Of a stretch of DNA of 62,994 nt, positions 48,569 through 58,691 are shown one piece after another; within the stretch, counting starts at the first letter, position 1, and every line of letters starts with the position of its first letter. The notes beneath the pieces are model-generated. The model searched no databases and was not told where the DNA came from. It saw only the letters and a list, made by a program, of their open reading frames with translations. The DNA comes from JAFGRR01 sp964563855 (GTDB lineage: Bacteria > Planctomycetota > Phycisphaerae > UBA1845 > Fen-1342), in NCBI GenBank assembly GCA_964563855.1, contig CAZLYU010000016.1, positions 1 to 62,994 on the forward strand, read 5' to 3'. The position numbers and the translations under genes are program-made.

Positions 48569-49588
48569 CTACCCGCGGGCGGGAGTCTCGGCGTCAGCCG
48601 AAGCGATCTGCTCGGCGGCCTTCAGGGCGGCGTCGATCTTCGCACGCAGCATGGCGACCTTCGCGGTGTGCTCGCAGGCGGTCTTGGTGTCGCCGACGGC
48701 CCACATGACCTTGTCGCCCTTGGCGCTGCAGGCCATCTTGGCCTGGGTGCTGCAGGCGTACTCCTTGTCGCCGACCATGCACTTCATGGTGACGTCGTCA
48801 GCAGCCTTGCGGCTGGCGAGCGAGGCTTTCTTGGCGGCGGCGGCGCACTCGAAGGTGACGTTGGCGACGCGGTACTTCATGGCCTTGCTGTCGCAGCTCT
48901 TGGCCATCGCCTTGGCTGACGCGTGGCAGTAGGTGCTCTCATCGCCGACGACGTAGGCAACTTCGGTGATGCTGTCGTAGTAGCGGCTGAGGGTGGTGGC
49001 GTACGCCTCGAGGGCCTTGCCGTGGTCGCAGTACATCTCGCCGTCGACGACGTACTTGATCTTGGCGCCGTCGTGCGACTTGGCGAGTTCGGCGGCCTTG
49101 TCGGGGCAACCGACCTTCTGATCGGCGACGACGAACATCATGGTCGGGGCGCCCGAGGCGACCTTACCGCTGCACTCCGCGGCGCACGACGCCTTGCTGA
49201 CGTACTTCGGGCTGCAGGCTTTCGCGTCGGCGACGGTCTTGCCGGTGGCGCAGCTCTTCTTCTCATCGGAGGCGAGCTTGGCCTCGCCCTTGCTGGCGCA
49301 CGTGGCGGCACAGCTCTTCTTGTCGCTCGAGACGAGCTTGGCGTCGGTGCTGCACTTGGCGGCGCAGCTCTTCTTGTCACTCGAGACAAGCTTGGCTTCG
49401 CTCTTGTCGGCGCAGCTCGACGCGGCGACCTGCTCGCCAGCGACGGCCGTCTTGCTGACGCAGGAGGTCGCAGCGACCTTGGTCGTGTCTTTCTTGGCGC
49501 CACAGGTAGCGGCGCAATTGGCGCCGGCCCATGCCATCGAGGCGCAACACAGCGCCGCCATCGTCACAATGCTTTGAGCAATTCGCAT
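48569..49588 (-). CDS. secreted Cys-rich repeat protein of unknown function
   Basis: The protein has 339 residues with signal peptide MRIAQSIVTMAALCCASMAW. Residues 65-116 hold three tandem copies around K-L-V-S-S-D-K-K-S-C-A-A. Residues 150-315 hold six units of 27-32 residues, each with a hydrophobic strand, VGD-like turn, and Cys: Cys161, 187, 221, 248, 279 and 305, seen as VVADQKVGC, VVDGEMYC, VVGDESTYC, VANVTFEC, MVGDKEYAC and AVGDTKTAC, followed by an Ala/Lys helix. The unit looks faintly like metal-binding YHS/TRASH sequences, but this is inference. Many Cys suggest disulfides or metal binding outside the cell. It is alone on this strand and I know no matching family. Confidence 0.75.
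   Translation of the reverse strand: MRIAQSIVTMAALCCASMAWAGANCAATCGAKKDTTKVAATSCVSKTAVAGEQVAASSCADKSEAKLVSSDKKSCAAKCSTDAKLVSSDKKSCAATCASKGEAKLASDEKKSCATGKTVADAKACSPKYVSKASCAAECSGKVASGAPTMMFVVADQKVGCPDKAAELAKSHDGAKIKYVVDGEMYCDHGKALEAYATTLSRYYDSITEVAYVVGDESTYCHASAKAMAKSCDSKAMKYRVANVTFECAAAAKKASLASRKAADDVTMKCMVGDKEYACSTQAKMACSAKGDKVMWAVGDTKTACEHTAKVAMLRAKIDAALKAAEQIASADAETPARG
49246..49415. repeat. DNA-level tandem repeat within the Cys-rich gene
   Basis: Three copies of a 54-60 base unit, recognised by CAGCTCTTCTT at 49251, 49311 and 49365. They encode the KLVSSDKKSC-type peptide repeats. The second and third copies are the most alike, so expansion was probably recent. Confidence 0.75.
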
Positions 49589-49781
49589 ATCAGGGACTCC
49601 TTGAAAGCTGCCCGCCGGGGTCGTTCAAACGATCAGTGTCAACGGTTTCAGACTGTCAGACTGTAGTGTGCGGCGGGGGTGCACTATCCGGTTGGATAGG
49701 ACACGCCGCGCAGTTACTTATATGCGCTCCGCGGGGGTGCAGTTTCCGGAAAACCGGCGATTCTGACAGGTTTTTTGCGCG

Positions 49782-50453
49782 CTACGCCGGCAGCGAGAGC
49801 TTGTTGCGATGGCGGACGATCTGGCCCGACGTCACATAAATCACGTTCTTGCCGATAGTTCCGGCGCGATCGGCGATGCGTTCGAGGTTGGTGGCGATGG
49901 ACAGCAGGTCTAAGTGGGCGGCGAAATCGGACGTGGATTCGTCGACTCCCGCGACCATGTTTCGCGCAATTTGCGCGTAGAGCGCGTCGACCGCCGCGTC
50001 GTCATCGATGGCGCGATAGGCGGCGGCTTCATCGAGTTCGCCGAAGGCGTACACCGCGCAGCGTAGGAGGCGGCGAACCGCGGGGGCCAACTGGCTCATT
50101 TCGTTGCAATGCCTAGCGACGCGTTGGACGGCAAGGTGGCGGGCGCGTTCGGCGATGTTGACGGCGCAATCGCCGATGCTTTCGAGGTCGCTGTTGCTTT
50201 TGAGGATGCTGCAGAGAAGTCGGAGATCGCGGCCGACGGGCTGATAAAGGGCGAGGAGTCGAATGACTTCGGCTTCGATCTGGATTTCGACGGCGTCGAT
50301 CTCGCGGTCGCGTTCGATGACGCGGAGTGGGCGATCGGGATCGGGATCGAAGATGGCCTCGCATGCCTGTCCGACGATGTCTTCGACGTGGTTTGCCATG
50401 CGGAGCGCCCGGCGCAGGAGATCGTCGAGCAGATTGACGAAGTGGGTGTTCAC
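49782..50453 (-). CDS. phoU: phosphate transport regulator PhoU
   Basis: PhoU is a negative regulator that couples Pst transport to PhoR. It has 223 residues in two three-helix repeats with metal-binding E/D-x-x-x-D motifs: VIERDREIDAVEIQIEAEVI, LKSNSDLESIGDCAVNIAER, and SIATNLERIADRAGTIGKNV. It is the last gene of the minus-strand pst run, 42 bases after pstB. Length and motifs are normal. Confidence 0.93.
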   Translation of the reverse strand: MNTHFVNLLDDLLRRALRMANHVEDIVGQACEAIFDPDPDRPLRVIERDREIDAVEIQIEAEVIRLLALYQPVGRDLRLLCSILKSNSDLESIGDCAVNIAERARHLAVQRVARHCNEMSQLAPAVRRLLRCAVYAFGELDEAAAYRAIDDDAAVDALYAQIARNMVAGVDESTSDFAAHLDLLSIATNLERIADRAGTIGKNVIYVTSGQIVRHRNKLSLPA

Positions 50454-50495
50454 AATCGACTCCCAGCAGACCGCGAGCGCCGGTTCATGGCGCTA

Positions 50496-51308
50496 CTAAC
50501 CAAAGCGTCCCGTAATATAGTCTTGCGTGCGCTCATGTTTCGGGTTTGTGAATAGGACATCGGTACGATCAAACTCGATTAACTCGCCCACATACATAAA
50601 CGCGGTTCGATCAGAAACGCGTGACGCCTGCTGCATGTTGTGGGTGACGATGATAATGGTGTATTGGCCGCGGAGTTGAGCGATCAGGTTCTCGATGCGG
50701 TCGGTGGCCATCGGATCGAGCGCTGACGTGGGCTCGTCCATGAGCAGCAACTCGGGCTCGACGGCGAGAGCGCGGGCGATGCACAAGCGTTGTTGCTGGC
50801 CGCCTGAGAGGCCGAGCGCGCTGGCGTCGAGGCGATCTTTGACTTCGTCCCAGAGCGCCGCCTGACGCAAGCTGCGTTCGACGACGCCGGCGAGGGCGCT
50901 GCGGCGGCGAACGCCGTGGATTCGCGGTCCATAGGCGACGTTGTCGAAGACGGATTTCGGGAACGGGTTTGGTTTTTGGAAGACCATGCCGACGCGCTGG
51001 CGAAGCGCGGTGACATCGATGCGGGCGCCGTAGACGTGCTCGCCGTCGAGTTCGAGCCGGCCGGTGGTGCGTGCGTGGGGGATGAGGTCGTTCATGCGGG
51101 TGATCGCGCGGAGCAGTGTGCTCTTGCCGCAACCGCTGGGGCCGATGATGGCGGTGACCTGTCCGCGGGGCATGGCGAGGGAGACGTCGCGCACGGCTTT
51201 GAAATCGCGATAGAGCACGGAGAAGGCCTTGGCTTCGACGTGCGGCGTCGAGGCGTGGGCGTCAATACTGGCTTGCGATGGTTTGGTCTGCTGCGCTTCG
51301 ACCGACAT
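50496..51308 (-). CDS. pstB: phosphate ABC transporter ATP-binding protein PstB
   Basis: This is the ATPase of the Pst importer, 270 residues. Walker A GPSGCGKSTLLRAITRMNDL, signature ALGLSGGQQQRLCIARALAV, Walker B LLLMDEPTSALDPMATDRIE and switch IIIVTHNMQQASRVSDRTAF are all present. MNDLIPHARTTGRLELDGEH is typical of PstB. An N-terminal tail of about 25 residues is Ser/Ala-rich and not conserved. pstA lies 21 bases upstream. Confidence 0.96.
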   Translation of the reverse strand: MSVEAQQTKPSQASIDAHASTPHVEAKAFSVLYRDFKAVRDVSLAMPRGQVTAIIGPSGCGKSTLLRAITRMNDLIPHARTTGRLELDGEHVYGARIDVTALRQRVGMVFQKPNPFPKSVFDNVAYGPRIHGVRRRSALAGVVERSLRQAALWDEVKDRLDASALGLSGGQQQRLCIARALAVEPELLLMDEPTSALDPMATDRIENLIAQLRGQYTIIIVTHNMQQASRVSDRTAFMYVGELIEFDRTDVLFTNPKHERTQDYITGRFG

Positions 51309-51329
51309 TGCGCTTATCCGTCGTTGATG

Positions 51330-52685
51330 TTATCCGGCCAACCGTTTTGCGATTCGCGCCCGCAGCACGATGGCGGCGCCATTCAAGAGTAGTACGAGCG
51401 CGACGAGCGTAAAGACCATTCCGTACTGCACGTGCACGAGTTTGTCCGCCTCGGCGTGTTCGAGGGCCATGTTGTAGATGTTCCATGGCAGGGCCGGGGT
51501 TCCGCCGTCGGTTCCGGCGAGGGCGGAGCCGAGTCCGACGACGGCGCCGGCACTGACGGCGGCGGTGAAGATGATTGGGGCGGTTTCGCCGGCGGCGCGT
51601 CCCATGGAGATGACGACTCCGGTGAGCACGCCGGGCAGAGCAGCGGGGAGGAGCACGGTCATGACGGTGCGCCACTTGCCTGCGCCGAGGGCGAGCGCGG
51701 CTTCGCGGTAGCTGCCGGGGACGGCGCGGAGGGCTTCTTCGGCGGCGCGGATGACGACGGGGAGGATGAGGACGGCGAGCGTGAGGGAACCGGCGCGAAT
51801 GCTGCGAGACTCGGAGACGCCGATGGTGTTGATGAAGAACGCCAGGCCGAAGAGGCCGAAGACGATGCTCGGCACGCCGGCGAGGGTGCTGATACAACTG
51901 CGGACGGCGCGGACGAAGAGTCCGTCGCGGGCGTATTCGGTGAGGTAAATGGCTGAGAGCACGCCGAGCGGAACGGCCAACAGGATGGCGCCGACGGTGA
52001 GGTAGAAGGTGCCGACGACTTCGGGCCAGATGCCGCCGAAGAAGTGTGAGTCGATGGAGGCGAGGGTGAGGAATCTCCAGAAGAACGTCCATTGCGGGTT
52101 GAGCATGGCCTCGAGGTCGTTCTCGAGTGCGTTGAAGGCGGGTTCGAGCGGGGTGTCGGCGAAGCGGTCGCGTCGGGGGACCTTTACTTCTCGACCGAGC
52201 GCGGTGGGGTCGTCGAAGACGATTTCGCGTTTGAACAGGGCGGCCTGGTGGGCGGTGAGCGCCTGATCCCAGCGGTTTGCGCCGTAGCGGTTGCGAGGGA
52301 GGGGGGGCTCGGCGTCTCCGGGGAGCGGGCCGAGCAATTCGCGCACGGCGTCTTTGAACTCGTCGAGTTCGGCCTCGGCGTCGCGGCGCTGGAACATGGA
52401 CATGCGCCGCAACGAGGCCTCGTAGGCGGCGATGGCATCGTAGACGGGGGCGCGGGCTGCTTGGGTCGCTTCGACTTCGCGCGCGACGGCGGCAGGATCG
52501 CCGATCTGGAACAAGTCGACCATGACTTGGCGATGCTCGACGGTGGCGCGGAAGACGTAAGCGCCGAGGCCGCGATAGACGATGGGGGTGAGCAGCCAGA
52601 CGAGGGCGGCCACGACGGCGATGATGGAGAACATGCCGAAGGCGGTGAGGCCGTGGTCGAGTGTTTTGCGTGCGTTGATCGCCAC
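51330..52685 (-). CDS. pstA: phosphate ABC transporter permease PstA, with enlarged periplasmic loop
   Basis: The protein has 451 residues, longer than the E. coli protein (about 296). The first membrane helix is at about 15-35, then about 155 polar residues (GDPAAVAREVEATQAARAPV, FKREIVFDDPTALGREVKVP) that must lie in the periplasm. The permease core then starts (GGIWPEVVGTFYLTVGAILL) and carries the EAA-like loop EEALRAVPGSYREAALALGA. Enlarged PstA proteins of this type occur in several phyla. It follows pstC by 4 bases. Confidence 0.92.
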   Translation of the reverse strand: MAINARKTLDHGLTAFGMFSIIAVVAALVWLLTPIVYRGLGAYVFRATVEHRQVMVDLFQIGDPAAVAREVEATQAARAPVYDAIAAYEASLRRMSMFQRRDAEAELDEFKDAVRELLGPLPGDAEPPLPRNRYGANRWDQALTAHQAALFKREIVFDDPTALGREVKVPRRDRFADTPLEPAFNALENDLEAMLNPQWTFFWRFLTLASIDSHFFGGIWPEVVGTFYLTVGAILLAVPLGVLSAIYLTEYARDGLFVRAVRSCISTLAGVPSIVFGLFGLAFFINTIGVSESRSIRAGSLTLAVLILPVVIRAAEEALRAVPGSYREAALALGAGKWRTVMTVLLPAALPGVLTGVVISMGRAAGETAPIIFTAAVSAGAVVGLGSALAGTDGGTPALPWNIYNMALEHAEADKLVHVQYGMVFTLVALVLLLNGAAIVLRARIAKRLAG

Positions 52686-52689
52686 GGCT

Positions 52690-53850
52690 TTAGCCCCCGA
52701 GTCTGCGTCGCTGAATGCCGAGCACCCACTCGCTGATCGCGTTGAGCGCGAATGAGATCGCGAGGAGTGCGAGGGCGAGCGCGAACAGGGCGGTGTAGTG
52801 ACTCGCGCTGGTGCTTTGGTCGGCTTCGCCCATTTCGGCGGCGATGGTGGCGGTCAATGTGCGGACGGTGGCGGTGAAATCCCAGAAGGGGGTTGGCACC
52901 TGCGGCGAGTTTCCTGCGGCCATCCAGACGACCATGGTCTCGCCGACGGCGCGCATCACGCCGAGGATGATGGCGGCGATGATTCCGCTGCTGGCGGCGG
53001 GGATGACGACGCGGAGGAGGGTTTCGGCGCGGGTGCTGCCGAGGGCGTAGGAGCCTTCGCGCAAGTCGCGACTGACGGCCTGCAGGGCGTCTTCCGAGAC
53101 GCTGATGATGGTGGGGAGCGTCATGACGCCGAGGATGATCGAGGCGTTGAGTGCGTTGACGCCGGTCGCGATTTCGAGCGTGCTGAGTGAGAGGCCGACG
53201 GTGGTGATGAAAGTGAGTGTGATGACCCCGAGGGCGACCATGAGCACCGGTCGGGCGCGCTGGGCGTTGGCGGAGAAGCCGCTGAGCCACTCGACGAGCT
53301 GCAGCGTGAGGAGGCCGCCGAATGGGATGGCGAGCGTGAACCAGATGATGGCGACGATGGGCCCGCCCCAGTCGTCATCGCTGAGGAGATCGGCGAAGAC
53401 GCGGAGCGCAAAGAAGCCGTAGGCGACGGAGGGGATCGCGGCGAGAACTTCGATGACGGGCTTGCTGGTCTGGCGGACGTTGAAGGGAAGGATGTCGCTA
53501 AGACAAATGGCGGCTCCGACGCCGAGCGGGACGGCGACGATCATCGCGCCGACGGTGACGAGGGCGCTGCCGTAGAAGAGGGCGAGGGAGCCGTAGACGT
53601 TGGGCGGCTCCCACTGTGTGCTGGTGAAGAAGGGGGAGAGGCCGAAGTCGCCGAAGAACGGAATGGCGTTTCCGCCGATGAAGATGAAGATGAACAAGAC
53701 GGCGAGGACGGAGCTGGATGCGACGGTCCAGAGGAGCGCGCGGCCGGTCACGCCCAGAGCGCGCTGCGTGCGCTGCGCGCTTTGGGAGAGCTGGAGACTG
53801 CGCTTGCTGAGCGCGTCGGTGGACGATGCTTGATCGGAGTCCGCGGTCAC
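52690..53850 (-). CDS. pstC: phosphate ABC transporter permease PstC
   Basis: The protein has 386 residues. After a Ser/Gln-rich tail of about 30 residues it has a first helix (LLWTVASSSVLAVLFIFIFI) and FTSTQWEPPNVYGSLALFYG, typical of PstC. The permease loop is SEDALQAVSRDLREGSYALG with STRAETLLRVVIPAASSGII. The rest is standard. Its start overlaps the pstS stop by 4 bases (ATGA), and pstA follows closely. Confidence 0.94.
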   Translation of the reverse strand: MTADSDQASSTDALSKRSLQLSQSAQRTQRALGVTGRALLWTVASSSVLAVLFIFIFIGGNAIPFFGDFGLSPFFTSTQWEPPNVYGSLALFYGSALVTVGAMIVAVPLGVGAAICLSDILPFNVRQTSKPVIEVLAAIPSVAYGFFALRVFADLLSDDDWGGPIVAIIWFTLAIPFGGLLTLQLVEWLSGFSANAQRARPVLMVALGVITLTFITTVGLSLSTLEIATGVNALNASIILGVMTLPTIISVSEDALQAVSRDLREGSYALGSTRAETLLRVVIPAASSGIIAAIILGVMRAVGETMVVWMAAGNSPQVPTPFWDFTATVRTLTATIAAEMGEADQSTSASHYTALFALALALLAISFALNAISEWVLGIQRRRLGG

Positions 53851-54713
53851 CCGGCGGCGCGCTCCTGTTCGGCGGGGCTGTAGTTGGTGACCGGCACATA
53901 TCCGATTGACTCGATGATCTGCTGACCGCGGGGTGTGAGATGCAGCGTGACGAAGGTGTGCAGGGCGGTTCCGAGTTTAGGGTAGCCGTTGGTGAAGACG
54001 TAGAGCGGGCGTGCGATGGGGTAGCGACCGGATTGAATGCTCTCGAGGGAGGGCTCCATGCGCGAGACGGTGATGGGTTTGGTGGAGCGATCGAGGAAGC
54101 CGAGGCTGAGATAGCCGATCGAGGCGGGTGTGGCGCCGACGCGCTGGCGCGCCTGGCCGTTGCTGCCGACGTATTCGGTGTCGGCGGCGGGGCGTTCGTG
54201 GTTCATGACGAGCTCTTCGAAGGTCTCGTAGGTGCCGCTGTTGGTGTCGCGGCTGATGCGATGGATTTTGAGGTCGGGGCCGCCGACGTCTTTCCAGTTG
54301 TTGATCTTGCCGAGGTAGATGTCTTTGATCTGCTGCATGGAGAGATCGCTGACGGGGTTGCGGGGATGGACGACCATAGCGATGCCGTCGTAGGCGACGA
54401 CGTGGGGGGTGGGGATGACGCCGGCGGCGCACGCGGAGCGTGTCTCGCCTTCCTTCATGAAGCGCGACATGGCGGCGGCGTCGCAGGTGTTGTTGATGAG
54501 GGACTTGGCGCCGTTGCCGCTACCCGATTCGCTGACGGTGATCTGATAGCCTTCGTTTCGTTCGTCGAGTTCGGTTTTGAAGGCCTTCATGATCGGGCCG
54601 AGGGTGGTTGATCCGTCGACGACGATCTTCTTTTCTTGGCTATGGTCGTGGGCCGCGGCGGCGGCGACCACGAAACCGATCAACCCCAAGCGATACATCG
54701 CACACCATTGCAT
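53847..54713 (-). CDS. pstS: phosphate-binding periplasmic protein PstS
   Basis: This is the solute-binding protein of the importer, 288 residues from ATG 54713 (GGAG 8 bases before it). Signal peptide LGLIGFVVAAAAAHDHSQEK. Phosphate-binding segments: VDGSTTLGPIMKAF, ESGSGNGAKSLINNTCDAAA and RDTNSGTYETFEELVM. Further on, VGSNGQARQRVGATPASIGY. The protein is shorter than the E. coli one but carries all the contact loops. The 205 bases upstream hold no clear Pho box; phoR ends there. Confidence 0.94.
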   Translation of the reverse strand: MQWCAMYRLGLIGFVVAAAAAHDHSQEKKIVVDGSTTLGPIMKAFKTELDERNEGYQITVSESGSGNGAKSLINNTCDAAAMSRFMKEGETRSACAAGVIPTPHVVAYDGIAMVVHPRNPVSDLSMQQIKDIYLGKINNWKDVGGPDLKIHRISRDTNSGTYETFEELVMNHERPAADTEYVGSNGQARQRVGATPASIGYLSLGFLDRSTKPITVSRMEPSLESIQSGRYPIARPLYVFTNGYPKLGTALHTFVTLHLTPRGQQIIESIGYVPVTNYSPAEQERAAG

Positions 54714-54918
54714 GTCAGCATCTCCAGCAGCGTGTGGGCTTGGCGACGGCCATGGCCCCATGATCAACCCGCGTCTCGTCGTGGATCGCATAATCTCGCA
54801 CAGGTTTGTGAAGATTGCGCTAGCTACGAAATGCGGCGGAGCGCTGGTAAGGTTTGTTTGACGAGGCGGCCGCGCTGGTAACGCATTCGTTACCGGGTCG
54901 TGGCGGGTCGGTACGGGT

Positions 54919-56781
54919 CTACTGCGGGATTCGGACGGTTACGGTCGTGCCGACGCCGAGCGCGCTCTCGAGCTTGACTGACCCGCGGAGGGCGCCGATC
55001 GCGTGGCGGACGATCGAGAGGCCGAGGCCGGTCCCGCGTTCGCGGCCGCTGCGGCCGCGCTCGACTTGGTAGAAGCGTTCGAAGACGCGGTCGACGTCTT
55101 CTGGTGGGATGCCGCAGCCGGTGTCGCGCACTTGCAGCACGACCTCGCCGTTGTCGCGGCTGAAACTGACGGTGACGTCTCCGCCGCTGTCGGTAAATTT
55201 GATGGCGTTGTCGACGAGGTTGCCGAGGACGAGATTGAGGAGGTGATGGTTGACGCGGAGCGTTTGGGCGTCGTCACCGATGACGCAACCGAGGCGGACG
55301 CCTTTGCGGTCGAGCGGTTCTGAGACGCGGGCCTGCAGTTCTTCGAACACGAGGGCGGCGCGGAGGGTTTCGGGCTCGAACCGCTTGGTCGGCGACTCGA
55401 GTCGCGAGAGGTCGAGCAGGTCGGCGACCATGCGCTCCAGCCGCCAACTGTGTCGATTGATGGCCTGCAGGAACTGGCTCGCGGCGGCGGCCTCGGTTTG
55501 CAGGTCCATTGCGGTCAGGGTCTCGACGGCGGCGCGAATGGTCGAGAGGGGGGTGCGTAGTTCGTGGGATGCGTTGGCGACGAAGTCGGTGCGCAATTGG
55601 ATGGTGCGTTGCAGTTCGGTCACGTCGGTGAGGACGAGCATGCGGCCCACAGGTTGGCCGTCGTCGCTGTCGCTGGCGTCGGTGGGGAGGGCGAGGTCGG
55701 TGGCGGTGGCGAGCAGATGAAACGTGCCGTCGTCTCCGTCGACGGCGATCGGCTTGTTTTGGAAGCCGCTAAAGGGACCGCCAAAGCCTTCGATGGGGTC
55801 TTCGGCTTCTTCGTCTTCGACGTCGTCGGTGGATCCGAGCAAGAGCTTCTGGAGCGGGTGTTGGGGGATGCAGTGTTCGATGGGGCGGCCGATGACGGTT
55901 TGCAACCCGTTTTCATCCAATCGGATGCTCAGCAGTTTGGCGGCGGCCGGGTTCATCATCACGATGCGGCCGTCGCGTCGCGCGACGACGACGCCTTCCT
56001 GCAACTGATGCACGAGCGCGTCGAGCGTGCGTCGCTGCCGGTCGATGGTTTCGACCTGCGACAGAAGTCGTCGCCGCAGCGTGTTGAGCGACCCGGACAG
56101 GATCGCGAGGTCGCTCGATCCGCGGATGCCGAGATCGGTCTGCAAGTCGCCTTCCGACAACCGCCGCGCGCTGCGTACGAGTCGCGTGAGCATGCGTCGT
56201 CGCAAGCGGGCCATGAGCACGGTGATGGCGATGGTGAGCGCGGCGACGAAGGCGACGGCGATCAGGAGGGCGCGGCCGACGCCGTACAAGTCGTCAAAGA
56301 ATGACCATTGGGGTTTGGCGAGCCACACGAGACCGAGCGGGGCGTGGTCGGGTCCGACGCGTTGCAGGTGGATGAAACCGCGTTGGTCGTCGGGCTGGAC
56401 GTATCTGCTGGTGGCGGCGCCGTTCGTCACGGCGGCTTGGATGAGTTCTGGTTTGGGCGCGCGCGTGGCGGCTTCGTCGTCGTTGACGTTCCAGAGCAGC
56501 GTGGCGCCGTCGAGGTCGAGCACGGCGTAGGTCACCTGGTCGCGTTTCAGGAGTGCGGCGACGTTTTGGAAGAGCGGTGCGGACAAGTCGGGCCAGACAC
56601 TGCTGGTGATGGCGGCGAACACCTCGGCATCGTGCCGAAGGTCGCTGAGGATGGCGTCGTTGTAGCGCTGCTGCTGCTCGGTCGCGAGGAGCCACATCAC
56701 GAAGATGAGGCCAGCGAGCGATGAGACGCCGGTGACGATGGCGGTTCGCCAGGGCCACAGGCCGGAACCGCGGCTGTTCAC
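54919..56781 (-). CDS. phoR: phosphate-regulon sensor histidine kinase PhoR
   Basis: The protein has 620 residues. Two membrane helices (about 12-32 and 170-190) enclose a sensor domain of about 135 residues. HAMP follows (191-243), then a PAS domain (250-300 and 345-390). A Glu/Asp-rich insert lies in the PAS (320-332, DDVEDEEAEDP). The dimerisation domain has the phosphorylated His406 in NASHELRTPLSTIR. ATP-binding motifs: LGNLVDNAIKFTDSGGDVTV, VRDTGCGIPPEDVDRVFERF and GRERGTGLGLSIVRHAIGAL. It overlaps phoB by 4 bases. The large sensor domain resembles PhoR proteins outside gammaproteobacteria. Confidence 0.93.
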   Translation of the reverse strand: MNSRGSGLWPWRTAIVTGVSSLAGLIFVMWLLATEQQQRYNDAILSDLRHDAEVFAAITSSVWPDLSAPLFQNVAALLKRDQVTYAVLDLDGATLLWNVNDDEAATRAPKPELIQAAVTNGAATSRYVQPDDQRGFIHLQRVGPDHAPLGLVWLAKPQWSFFDDLYGVGRALLIAVAFVAALTIAITVLMARLRRRMLTRLVRSARRLSEGDLQTDLGIRGSSDLAILSGSLNTLRRRLLSQVETIDRQRRTLDALVHQLQEGVVVARRDGRIVMMNPAAAKLLSIRLDENGLQTVIGRPIEHCIPQHPLQKLLLGSTDDVEDEEAEDPIEGFGGPFSGFQNKPIAVDGDDGTFHLLATATDLALPTDASDSDDGQPVGRMLVLTDVTELQRTIQLRTDFVANASHELRTPLSTIRAAVETLTAMDLQTEAAAASQFLQAINRHSWRLERMVADLLDLSRLESPTKRFEPETLRAALVFEELQARVSEPLDRKGVRLGCVIGDDAQTLRVNHHLLNLVLGNLVDNAIKFTDSGGDVTVSFSRDNGEVVLQVRDTGCGIPPEDVDRVFERFYQVERGRSGRERGTGLGLSIVRHAIGALRGSVKLESALGVGTTVTVRIPQ

Positions 56782-57488
56782 GCCGGTTCGCCTTCCGTCT
56801 CCGCCAAGCGGAAGGCGTAGCCGACGCCTCGGATGGTTTGGATGCAGGCGGCGGCGGAACCGAGTTTGCGTCGCAGTGAGGCGATGTGCACATCCATGGC
56901 GCGGTTGGTGACGGCGGCGCCGTGTCCGAGCGTGGACTCGATGAGCTGCTCGCGCGACATCACGCGCCCCTTGGCGGCCATGAGCGTGGCGAGGATGCGG
57001 AATTCGGTCGCGGTGAGATCGACGGAGCGTCCCATGACCGTGACTTCATGGCGACCGTGGTCGAGCGTGACCCCGCCGAGGGAGATCACGTCGCGCCCGA
57101 CGGAGACGTTCGTGTCGCGGCGGAGCACGGCGGCGATCTTGGCGAGGAGGATTTTGACGGAGAAGGGTTTGCTGACGTAGTCGTCGGCGCCGAGTGCGAA
57201 GCCGACGAGGGCGTCGGCTTCTTCGGCCTTTGCGGTGAGCATGATGACCGGGGCGGCGGCGGTGCGGTCGTCGCGGCGCAGGCGGCGAATGACTTCGTCG
57301 CCGGAGAGCTTGGGCAGCATGCGGTCGAGCACGATCAGGTCTGGCGTTTGGCGCTGCGCTTCGGCTAGGGCGCGCTCGCCGTCTTCGGCGCGGCGGACGT
57401 CGTAGCCGTCGCGTTCGAGGTGGTAGCAGACGAGATCAGCGAGATCGGCTTCATCTTCGACGACTAGGATCGAGCGACGATTCGCCAT
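56778..57488 (-). CDS. phoB: phosphate-regulon response regulator PhoB
   Basis: The protein has 236 residues from ATG 57488, after GGAGG; the open frame extends upstream but without homology. Receiver domain: ILVVEDEADLADLVCYHLER, phospho-acceptor Asp55 (LIVLDRMLPKLSGDEV), and Lys in DDYVSKPFSVKILL. C-terminal winged helix: LTATEFRILATLMAAKGRVM and VTNRAMDVHIASLRRKLGSA. It is the first gene of the seven-gene phosphate run. Confidence 0.95.
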   Translation of the reverse strand: MANRRSILVVEDEADLADLVCYHLERDGYDVRRAEDGERALAEAQRQTPDLIVLDRMLPKLSGDEVIRRLRRDDRTAAAPVIMLTAKAEEADALVGFALGADDYVSKPFSVKILLAKIAAVLRRDTNVSVGRDVISLGGVTLDHGRHEVTVMGRSVDLTATEFRILATLMAAKGRVMSREQLIESTLGHGAAVTNRAMDVHIASLRRKLGSAAACIQTIRGVGYAFRLAETEGEPA

Positions 57489-57590
57489 GGGACAGACCTC
57501 CGCGGGCGGGCACGAACGACAGCGGGCAGCGAGCATTGATTCTACCGCCCGCGCTGCGTGCGTCGACGGCGCGCTCGTGTGAGGAACTGG

Positions 57591-58687
<1,097 letters not shown>

Positions 58688-58691
<4 letters not shown>

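Noticed and set aside
54714..54918. A Pho box upstream of pstS
   Set aside because: CTTCACAAACCTGTGCG on the minus strand is suggestive, but it does not give two well-spaced repeats of the known box.
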